Shown here: one piece after another, positions 22,760 through 28,103 of the stretch | How positions within the stretch are numbered: the stretch's first letter is position 1 | How the letters are laid out: the number at the start of each line of letters is the position of its first letter | Origin: an uncultured Lachnospiraceae bacterium | GTDB taxonomy: Bacteria; Bacillota; Clostridia; Lachnospirales; Lachnospiraceae | Direction of reading: 5' to 3' | DNA: 28,103 nt | Assembly: GCA_910586955.1 (NCBI GenBank) | Contig: CAJUMM010000036.1 | Span: 1 to 28,103, forward strand | The notes under the pieces: model-generated | Databases searched by the model: none | What the model was told of the DNA's origin: nothing | Seen by the model: only the letters and a program-made list of their open reading frames with translations | Translations under genes and position numbers: made by a program

Positions 22760-22775
22760 AATTCTTTCCTCCATT

Positions 22776-23231
22776 TCACTCAAAAAATGAATCCTCATTG
22801 TCTCTTTTTATCTCTTGTTTCACCGCATCATTGACAAATATCAACTCTTCCCGGCCTTTCTTTGCCATTTCCCGCAGCATTTCCATAGAAACCTCTTCCC
22901 CGGAATAGGCCACAGCCGACACAATCTCACAGACCAGCGGGAAATTCACACCGCTTAGCAGGAAGATCCTTGCATCATCCGTATAGGGCATCAGCATCTG
23001 GTTCACACTGCCGTACATAATATCGGAAAATACAACTGCCTGATCTGTTTCTCCAAGTCCTGCAAAATATTCCTCTATCCGGGCTTTCCCATTCTCCGCT
23101 CCCGGCGCCTCCTCCACAAAGAGATTAAGCGCCGTCACATCCAAAGCCGCCTCTTCCCCCAGAATAATCTCCAGGGTACTTTTCAGCCCGCCTGCCAGAT
23201 GTCCGTGGGATGCAATCAGAAATTTAACCAT
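22776..23231 (-). CDS. PTS mannose-family EIIA component
   Basis: The cytoplasmic phosphocarrier that takes phosphate from HPr and passes it to EIIB. The 151-residue protein starts MVKFLIASHGHLAGGLKS; His9 aligns with the phosphorylated His of the E. coli ManX IIA domain. SDIMYGSVNQML and GVNFPLVCEIV are also typical of the fold. It is a free IIA, not fused to IIB. It lies after the aldolase gene instead of beside IIB, a split arrangement, 12 bases from the aldolase stop. Its end lies just upstream of the PCC gene start. The weak site AAGAGGG precedes the ATG. Confidence 0.93.
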   Translation of the reverse strand: MVKFLIASHGHLAGGLKSTLEIILGEEAALDVTALNLFVEEAPGAENGKARIEEYFAGLGETDQAVVFSDIMYGSVNQMLMPYTDDARIFLLSGVNFPLVCEIVSAVAYSGEEVSMEMLREMAKKGREELIFVNDAVKQEIKRDNEDSFFE

Positions 23232-23243
23232 AGTGCCCTCTTC

Positions 23244-24089
23244 TTATTCCGTCCATGCCTGGTTGTCCTGGCCGAACAATTTCACGTAGTGGGCCAGGCG
23301 ATCCTCGTAACCTTTAATAAAGGCAGGGATCAGCTTCCATTTATCAAAATTGGGATCCTTGAAAAATTCCTCCAGGGCTTCCTTTCCGGCCACCACCAGC
23401 TCCGTAGCCAGATTCACCTTCTGGATACCGTTTCGCACAGCCTTGGCCAGGTTCTCGTCTCCCGTACCGCTTCCGCCGTGAAGCACCAGGGGCGTATCCC
23501 CGCAGGCCTCCACGATTTTCTCCAGGCGCTCAAAATCAATGTGGGGTTTGCCCTTATAACGTCCGTGGGCCGTACCGATGGCTACCGCCAGGCAGTCCAC
23601 GCCGGTCTCCCTGATAAACCTTGCGGCGTCTTCCGGCTCCGTCAAATCCCGGACGCCGTCCACCTCGTAATTCATGCCCTGTCCCACATGGCCCAGCTCC
23701 GCTTCCACGCTGATCCCCAAGGTATGGCACATCTTCACTACCTCTTTCGTCTCCCGCACGTTATCCTCATAGGGCATACTGGAGCGGTCCACCATGATGG
23801 AGGTAAAACCGGAGCGCAGTCCAATCATAATATCCTCATAGCTCCTGCCGTGATCCAGGTTGATGGCAATGGGCACCCTGGAGAGGGCTGCCAGCTCCCG
23901 GGTCATATGAATCAGCCAGGGAATATCCGGATGGACAAAGGTATTCACATCGATGATCATAGGCGCATTCATATTTTCCGCCACCCGGATCACTGCCCGT
24001 ACCGTATCCTCGCTCTGCACATTGGGTGCGGTAACGCCGTAGCCCCCCTCCTTCGCTCTCTTTAAAATTTCCGCCATTGTTACTAACAT
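23244..24089 (-). CDS. Class II fructose/tagatose-bisphosphate aldolase family protein
   Basis: A zinc-dependent aldolase that cleaves or forms a DHAP-containing sugar phosphate. In the 281 residues are LDHG with catalytic Asp79 and zinc His80, EAELGHVG (129-136), the zinc ligand His175 in GTAHGRYKGKP and His204 in LVLHGGSGTG, which are the class II hallmarks. The length resembles GatY/KbaY and short Fba enzymes. The true substrate is open: fructose 1,6-bisphosphate, tagatose 1,6-bisphosphate or another ketose phosphate. Context within a PTS operon and away from glycolytic genes argues for a pathway-specific role. It starts at an ATG with GAGGAGG upstream and lies between IID and IIA. Confidence 0.9.
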   Translation of the reverse strand: MLVTMAEILKRAKEGGYGVTAPNVQSEDTVRAVIRVAENMNAPMIIDVNTFVHPDIPWLIHMTRELAALSRVPIAINLDHGRSYEDIMIGLRSGFTSIMVDRSSMPYEDNVRETKEVVKMCHTLGISVEAELGHVGQGMNYEVDGVRDLTEPEDAARFIRETGVDCLAVAIGTAHGRYKGKPHIDFERLEKIVEACGDTPLVLHGGSGTGDENLAKAVRNGIQKVNLATELVVAGKEALEEFFKDPNFDKWKLIPAFIKGYEDRLAHYVKLFGQDNQAWTE

Positions 24090-24114
24090 TTCATATCCTC
24101 CTCATAAATAATGT

Positions 24115-24927
24115 CTAAAACAGCCCGACTAATGCTCCCAGGATCCCCAGAACAATAATTCCCAGCATAATCAGATTGCCGTTCACCTTTTTGCGCACGC
24201 ACTGGGTAACCCCCAGAGTCAGAAACAGGGGAATCAGCTTGGGCATAATTGCATCAAAAAAGCTCTGCAGGGTCACTTCCCCTCCGCCCATCTCCCAGCT
24301 CAGGGCAAAATTAACACTTACTGTATTGGCAACCATGCCTCCTACCATGAAAAGTCCGATAATTGCCGCCGCACTGCTAAGCATCTGGATAATGCCGCTC
24401 TCCGCCGCTTCCGCCACCAGCTTCTCTCCGCTCTCATAGGAAAGTTTTAAGAGATACCGGCGTACAAAATAACTGCAGGCGTTAAAAATCAAGAAAAACA
24501 GCAGGCCACCCATGGGATTTCCCTGGAGGGCCAGGCCCAGGCCGATGCTGGCCGCCACAATACGGATGGTCACCTGGAACATAGCATCTCCGATACCGCT
24601 GGCCGGTCCCATAATAGCCGCTTTGATGGCGTTGACCGTGGAGGTATCAAAACTTTCATCTTCCGAAATCTTTTCCTCCATGGCTGCAAACAGTCCAAGG
24701 CCTAAGGTGTTCACCTGAGGTGTAATGTTATAGAAAACCTCATGCCTTTTAACGGCTTCAATCTTCTTCTCCCGATCCTCCGGATTGGGATATAGTTTAT
24801 CCAGCAGGGGATAGAGCACAAACAGGCAGCCGTGGCCCTGTCCCCGCACATTGTTGTATGCGGCGCCTACCGCCCAGCTTCTTCTAAGGATCTGCTTTAA
24901 TGACGACTTCTTCCCGTTCTCATTCAT
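24115..24927 (-). CDS. PTS mannose-family EIID component
   Basis: A membrane component that forms the sugar channel with IIC. The 270-residue protein has a cytoplasmic N-terminal part with RRSWAVGAAYNNVRGQGHG and VLYPLLDKLY, resembling the conserved start of ManZ-type proteins, and EVFYNITPQVNTLGLGLFAAMEE. The MGPASGIGDAMFQ segment is the best family mark, followed by hydrophobic spans and a final membrane span at the C-terminus. The ATG at 24927 overlaps the IIC stop by eight bases and follows GAGGAGG in the IIC end; it is preferred to the ATG at 24963. It is part of the IIB-IIC-IID block. Confidence 0.94.
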   Translation of the reverse strand: MNENGKKSSLKQILRRSWAVGAAYNNVRGQGHGCLFVLYPLLDKLYPNPEDREKKIEAVKRHEVFYNITPQVNTLGLGLFAAMEEKISEDESFDTSTVNAIKAAIMGPASGIGDAMFQVTIRIVAASIGLGLALQGNPMGGLLFFLIFNACSYFVRRYLLKLSYESGEKLVAEAAESGIIQMLSSAAAIIGLFMVGGMVANTVSVNFALSWEMGGGEVTLQSFFDAIMPKLIPLFLTLGVTQCVRKKVNGNLIMLGIIVLGILGALVGLF

Positions 24928-25720
24928 CGAAAAATTCCTCCTCTTCATTTTTGTCTGCGGCATTTCCTTTTCCGGCCAATACCTTCTGCAGTTTCTTCAT
25001 ATCCTGATTCCGGTACAGATCCATCAGCATCAGGAAGACGCCGAACACAGCCAGGCAGACCATGGGAACTCCCAGGTACACCACAATGGCAAAACCAAGT
25101 ACGAAATAGATGAGTTTTTTCTTATCCCAGATCATGCTCAAAAGCACACCTAAGCCCAGTGCAGGCAGCATGCCGCCGGCCGCTTTCATGCCGTTCATTA
25201 TAAAGGGCGGAAGTGCGTTGATAAAAGTCTGGGTGGCATCGGCGCCTGCCAGAAGCGCAACAAAGATAGTGACTGCTCCAAATCCGTATCCCACTACGAT
25301 ATGTAAGATATATGCAGTGGAATAGGCCCTGGAATTTCCCTTCTCCGCAATCCGATCCAGGACCGGGCACATAAATGCAAAAAAGATACGGGTTACCTGG
25401 AGCATGAAAAGCCCGATAAATCCCAGGGGAATTGCCAGCGTAATAGCCGCTTCCTGTGGAATCCCCGAGATAATGGAAAGAGCTACCGCCATGGTAGTCG
25501 CGTACAGGGTATCCGTGGCCTGTGCCCCTCCCACATTGACAATTCCCAGATAAATCACTTCCAGCTGGGCTCCTATGAGGGTTCCGGTCACCACATCCCC
25601 CAATACCAGACCTACAATGGGTCCTACTACAATGGGACGGTCCGCCATGCCGTTTGCTCCAAACCGGTAAAGCAGAATCAACGCCCAATAAATCAATGCT
25701 ACGATCAATGCCTGTGCCAT
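24920..25720 (-). CDS. PTS mannose-family EIIC component
   Basis: A polytopic membrane subunit of a mannose-family PTS permease. The 266-residue protein has several hydrophobic spans and the family stretch DRPIVVGPIVGLVLGDVVTGTLIGAQLEVIYLGIVNVGG (about residues 27-65), followed by IPQEAAITLAIPLG. The C-terminus is charged and acidic and overlaps the IID start by eight bases, indicating translational coupling and fixed stoichiometry. The start at 25720 follows GGGAGAGG. The substrate cannot be read from sequence; members move mannose, sorbose, N-acetylgalactosamine, glucosaminate and other compounds. Confidence 0.94.
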   Translation of the reverse strand: MAQALIVALIYWALILLYRFGANGMADRPIVVGPIVGLVLGDVVTGTLIGAQLEVIYLGIVNVGGAQATDTLYATTMAVALSIISGIPQEAAITLAIPLGFIGLFMLQVTRIFFAFMCPVLDRIAEKGNSRAYSTAYILHIVVGYGFGAVTIFVALLAGADATQTFINALPPFIMNGMKAAGGMLPALGLGVLLSMIWDKKKLIYFVLGFAIVVYLGVPMVCLAVFGVFLMLMDLYRNQDMKKLQKVLAGKGNAADKNEEEEFFDE

Positions 25721-25742
25721 TCTTATCCTCTCCCTTCTTCCA

Positions 25743-26225
25743 TTACAGCCTGCCGATCACTTTCTTCGGATCCTGAGGCGTCTTCTGTGTAAATACGGTC
25801 TTCCCTGTGTCAATCAGCTGATTTACGGCCTGAACATCTTCTTTGTCCAGATAAACCATCTTGGATATGCTGATCTTGTCCTTCCCCTCCGGTTTCGTGA
25901 TGCTCCCATAGTTGGCCAGATTAATGTCCGGTATCCCCGGCACAGCCTGCACCAGTCTCTGTGCGTTCTGCGGATCTCCGGTGATAAGCAGGATATTCAT
26001 CTTGCTGCATCTGGGATCTTCCAGGATCTTGATTGCATCTTCCACCCCCTTGATCAGACATTTAACGTTTGCCGGCAGTGCCAGCTTCAGCGTCCGCTGC
26101 CGCATCTCGTCCCCGGCCGCCTTATCGTCGGCAACGATCAGATGCGTAGTCCCCAGCGTTTTCAGCCAGGTGGCAATCACCTGTCCGTGAATCAATCTTT
26201 CATCGATTCGGAATGCTTGTATCAT
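25743..26225 (-). CDS. PTS mannose/fructose/sorbose-family EIIB component
   Basis: The cytoplasmic component that phosphorylates the incoming sugar. The 160-residue protein begins MIQAFRIDERLIHGQV, the hallmark of the family, with His13 as the phosphorylated residue; ATWLKTLGTTHLIVADDKAA is also characteristic. It is the first gene of the eight-gene operon, with AAGGGGGA as the ribosome-binding site. A consensus promoter and operator-like repeats lie directly upstream. Having IIB first and IIA separated by three genes is less common than a IIAB fusion. Confidence 0.95.
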   Translation of the reverse strand: MIQAFRIDERLIHGQVIATWLKTLGTTHLIVADDKAAGDEMRQRTLKLALPANVKCLIKGVEDAIKILEDPRCSKMNILLITGDPQNAQRLVQAVPGIPDINLANYGSITKPEGKDKISISKMVYLDKEDVQAVNQLIDTGKTVFTQKTPQDPKKVIGRL

Positions 26226-26255
26226 ACAATCCCCCTTTTCCTTTCTTTTAACCTT

Positions 26256-26284
26256 ATGATAAAATATTTTTTCATCAATGTCAA
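26256..26284 (-). promoter_or_regulatory. Sigma-A promoter of the PTS-aldolase-kinase operon
   Basis: TTGACA (26279-26284) and TATCAT (26256-26261) on the minus strand are separated by 17 bases and lie about 35 bases upstream of the EIIB ATG. A GAAA-N5-TTTC-like repeat occupies the spacer and another lies just upstream of the -35, which suits repression. Confidence 0.82.
26261..26273. promoter_or_regulatory. Operator-like site A inside the promoter spacer
   Basis: The plus strand reads AAAATATTTTTTC, one mismatch from the dyad GAAA-N5-TTTC, between the -35 and -10 of the operon promoter. A protein bound here would block RNA polymerase. The RpiR-family regulator encoded next door is the obvious candidate. 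Confidence 0.55.
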
Positions 26285-26292
26285 TATTTAAT

Positions 26293-26305
26293 GAAATATT
26301 TTTTT
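26293..26305. promoter_or_regulatory. Operator-like site B upstream of the -35
   Basis: The plus strand reads GAAATATTTTTTT, one mismatch from GAAA-N5-TTTC. It is 32 bases (about three helical turns) from site A and just upstream of the -35, so both could be bound on the same DNA face. Confidence 0.5.
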
Positions 26306-26354
26306 ATATTCCTCTTGTTTTTCGTCTAAATAGCTATATTTATCTCCTTTAAAA

Positions 26355-26386
26355 GAAATATTTTTTCATTAAAGAAAAATTATTTC
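26355..26386. promoter_or_regulatory. Operator-like sites C and D
   Basis: Two perfect GAAA-N5-TTTC dyads lie at 26355-26367 (N5 TATTT) and 26374-26386 (N5 AATTA), 19 bases apart. They are about 100 bases upstream of the operon promoter and downstream of the rpiR terminator. They share the pattern of sites A and B and could be auxiliary sites for looping or activation. Confidence 0.5.
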
Positions 26387-26397
26387 TTCTTAATGCC

Positions 26398-26431
26398 CAA
26401 AAAAAGACTGGATATGGTTTAAAATATCCAG
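26398..26431 (-). terminator. Rho-independent terminator of the rpiR-family gene
   Basis: On the minus strand CTGGATAT (26424-26431) and ATATCCAG (26408-26415) form a perfect 8-bp stem with an eight-base loop. A TCTTTTTTT tail follows at 26407-26399. It separates the regulator transcript from the PTS operon. Confidence 0.9.
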
Positions 26432-26486
26432 CCTTCCGGCTTTCCATCCAGGCAGACAGAAATTCCCTCTTATTTCCTTTTCTTGT

Positions 26487-27350
26487 TCAAAGCTTGTATT
26501 TACTCAACAGCAGATCCACATCATTAACCGCCTCGCTACTTTCTTCCCCGTTCAGATTATCCACAATCATGTGATAATTTTTAACGGCAAAAAGAAGGGC
26601 ATCATTGACGGCAAATTCCAGAAGATGAGAATCCGGCCGCATGCAGGACATAGGATTATCTTTCTTCTCCAACACCCGGAGAATACAGTCTGCATGTTCC
26701 ACCAGAGGCTTATTCAGCTCCCCGGTCACAATGATAATCTTCATCCTCTTTTTATGAGCCAGTTCTACCGCCCGGATAACTTGCGTGGAAGATCCGGATC
26801 TGGAAATTGCAAAGATTACGTCATTACAGCTTCCCAGGGAAATGTGATTGAAGAATTGTTCCGGCAATATGGAGTAGGTGCATTTCAGCCCGTTCCGTTC
26901 CAGCCGAAAGCCCAGATCCCAGACAATGGGAATATTATTTCCCACACTGACAATATGTATTGTCTCCGCCTTGATCAGCAAATCAGCCGCTTTCAGAAGA
27001 GTTTCCGTACTCACCGACTCAAAGAGCCCTTGAATCCGCTCACTGTCGCCGGCAAAAATCTGCTGGGAGGACACCGGAATTCCCGTAGCCGGCTGGGGAG
27101 ACTTATACTGCCCCGCATCCCGTGACATGAGAAGCCTCATCTGAAAATAACCGTCATAGCCCAGATGTTTGCACATGCGCACCACCGTAGCCTCACTGGC
27201 CCCGCTCTTGTGTGCCAGCTCCGAGACACTGAGCATCACCACTTCCTGCTTATTCTCCAGAATATACTTTGCCACCTTTTTCTCCGCAGAAAACAGCTCC
27301 TCATACATCTGCCGGATATTGTCAACGACCGAAATCTCTATATTCTCCAT
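26487..27350 (-). CDS. RpiR-family transcriptional regulator (HTH plus SIS domain)
   Basis: A sugar-phosphate-responsive regulator. The 287-residue protein has an N-terminal HTH_6 domain (about 1-80; LFSAEKKVAKYILENKQEVV and the recognition region SVSELAHKSGASEATVVRMCKHLG). A SIS sugar-phosphate-binding domain (about 110-260) follows, with HIVSVGNNIPIVWDLGFRL and the phosphate-binding ISRSGSSTQVI. It most likely senses a phosphorylated intermediate of the neighbouring operon and binds the GAAA-N5-TTTC sites there; that is inference. The frame is open to 27485, but the ATG at 27350 is chosen because the promoter at 27388-27417 lies just upstream and the family N-terminus starts there. Its ribosome-binding site is weak. 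It ends with a strong terminator. Confidence 0.92.
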   Translation of the reverse strand: MENIEISVVDNIRQMYEELFSAEKKVAKYILENKQEVVMLSVSELAHKSGASEATVVRMCKHLGYDGYFQMRLLMSRDAGQYKSPQPATGIPVSSQQIFAGDSERIQGLFESVSTETLLKAADLLIKAETIHIVSVGNNIPIVWDLGFRLERNGLKCTYSILPEQFFNHISLGSCNDVIFAISRSGSSTQVIRAVELAHKKRMKIIIVTGELNKPLVEHADCILRVLEKKDNPMSCMRPDSHLLEFAVNDALLFAVKNYHMIVDNLNGEESSEAVNDVDLLLSKYKL

Positions 27351-27387
27351 CTGCTTATACAACTCTCGCTTTCGAAACTTTACTTCT

Positions 27388-27417
27388 ATTATACCTGTTT
27401 CCCTGCCGAGTTGACAA
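27388..27417 (-). promoter_or_regulatory. Sigma-A promoter of the rpiR-family gene
   Basis: TTGTCA (27412-27417) and TATAAT (27388-27393) on the minus strand are separated by 18 bases, just past the stop of the ABC ATPase gene and about 38 bases before the regulator ATG. It rules out the longer reading-frame start at 27485 for an mRNA made from this promoter. Confidence 0.75.
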
Positions 27418-27427
27418 GTGTTTCGCT

Positions 27428-28103
27428 TCACAACTTTCCCTGATTCCTGGCATATTCCCAAAGCAGCCTCAAAGGGTCCCCCCACGCACCTAAGCTTCCC
27501 AAATCCACCGTGCAGATCACTTTCCCGCAGCCGTCTATCTGCCTCTGCGCCCTGGAAACCGCCTCTTCCCCAGCCGGGACAAAGGGCGGCAGGACCGTCA
27601 CCTCCGAGGCCAAAGCACGGGCTGCCGGGTAATCCACATCATTTTCCCAGAGAATCCCCGTAGCAAAAGGGATGCCGGCCCGCTGGAGACGGCGGTACAC
27701 AGGGGTTCCGCTTCCGTTTCCTGCCAGCACAAACACTTCCGGCACGCCTTTCACCGGCTTAAGCTCCAGGCTGCCTGTGAGAGCTTCAAAGGAACCGGCC
27801 GTAATCCCGTAGAGTTCCGGGATATAGCCGGGAACAAAGATCTCCTCCGGCGGACCGAAACGGTCCACCTTATCTCCCCGGACACAGACCACCTGGTGGG
27901 AAACGCGTTCCGCCAGATCCAATTCATGAAGGGACATAATCACGGACAGTTCCCTTGTGCGGGACATGTTCTGGAGAACGGAGAGAAACTCCAGTTTATA
28001 CCGGATATCCAGAAAGGAAGTGGGCTCGTCCAGCACAATGATATCCGGCTCCTGGCAGATGGCCCGGGCCAGCATCACCCGCTGCTTCTGCCCGTCGCTG
28101 GTC
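27428..28103 (-). CDS. ABC transporter ATP-binding protein, FecE/BtuD type, 5' end outside the window
   Basis: The ATPase of an importer for iron-siderophore, haem or cobalamin. The part in the window starts in the ABC signature (TSDGQKQRVMLARA, a variant of LSGGQ) and continues with Walker B DIIVLDEPTSFLD and the H-loop His in MSLHELDLAE. The Walker A is beyond the right edge. After the ATPase core there is an extension of about 130 residues (LYGITAGSFEALTGSLELKP, VFVLAGNGSG, TPVYRRLQRAGIPFATGILWENDVDYPAA), which is not part of standard FecE. An apparent start at 28078 is an internal GTG; codons continue to the window end with no stop. No terminator follows before the rpiR promoter. Confidence 0.88.
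   Translation of the reverse strand, partial: TSDGQKQRVMLARAICQEPDIIVLDEPTSFLDIRYKLEFLSVLQNMSRTRELSVIMSLHELDLAERVSHQVVCVRGDKVDRFGPPEEIFVPGYIPELYGITAGSFEALTGSLELKPVKGVPEVFVLAGNGSGTPVYRRLQRAGIPFATGILWENDVDYPAARALASEVTVLPPFVPAGEEAVSRAQRQIDGCGKVICTVDLGSLGAWGDPLRLLWEYARNQGKL

Noticed and set aside
25122..25688. Second minus-strand frame of 188 codons inside EIIC
   Set aside because: Out-of-frame reading of the EIIC gene; low-complexity Gly, Ser and His composition and no own ribosome-binding site.
27388..27485. Upstream start of the RpiR-family protein at 27485
   Set aside because: It would overlap the ABC ATPase 3' end and lie upstream of the likely promoter; the extra 45 residues do not resemble the family.

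Overview
The window looks like chromosomal DNA from an anaerobic Firmicute of the class Clostridia, most probably family Lachnospiraceae. The basis is inference from protein style and gene content: an E. coli-type DnaE beside PfkA, a type III pantothenate kinase, an ECF-type vitamin transporter, a SleB-type hydrolase, a protein resembling the Lachnospiraceae family DUF6145, strong GGAGG ribosome-binding sites and consensus sigma-A promoters. Nearly all genes are on the minus strand, so transcription mostly runs from high to low coordinates. I saw no rRNA, tRNA, CRISPR array or intact insertion sequence.

Layout, low to high coordinate. (1) 1-300: a non-core edge with the start of a truncated gene, a strong terminator, a triple 10-bp tandem repeat and GTTGCA repeats just past the 3' end of lysS; this may be the border of an integrated element. 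(2) 301-2464: lysS and greA, driven by a consensus promoter lying in the 3' end of dusB. (3) 2444-9478: a tightly packed, mostly overlapping run (reading order patatin phospholipase, argF, small membrane protein, birA, DUF6145-like, lgt, lipase, dusB). (4) 9524-11030: a self-contained nfeD-SPFH unit with its own promoter and terminator. (5) 11072-12250: a secreted SH3-SH3-SleB cell-wall hydrolase with its own promoter and TGTAAT repeats in its leader. (6) 12297-18853: coaBC-dnaE-pfkA-trmH-like operon. (7) 18893-20436: divergent plus-strand pantothenate ECF S component (PanT-like) and coaX, closed by a bidirectional terminator. Together with coaBC this is a pantothenate-to-CoA locus. (8) 20453-26284: an eight-gene sugar operon: mannose-family PTS IIB, IIC, IID, a class II aldolase, IIA, a PCC/DUF296 protein, a DUF1537 (OtnK-like) kinase and an OtnC-like aldolase/decarboxylase. 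(9) 26487-27417: an RpiR-family SIS-domain regulator with its own promoter and terminator. (10) 27428-28103: the C-terminal part of a FecE/BtuD-type ABC ATPase, cut by the window edge.

The most promising candidate for an undescribed system is the PTS-aldolase-PCC-OtnK-OtnC operon. It joins phosphorylating import to the kinase and decarboxylase of tetronate catabolism, yet lacks the usual dehydrogenase and isomerase. Four GAAA-N5-TTTC sites in its control region, one inside the promoter spacer, look like RpiR operators. Other notable points are a long C-terminal extension of Lgt carrying a motif typical of Na+-translocating decarboxylase beta subunits, an Asn in place of the catalytic Cys of the CoaC domain of CoaBC, and an Asp-to-Met change beside the HPTQ motif of ornithine carbamoyltransferase.
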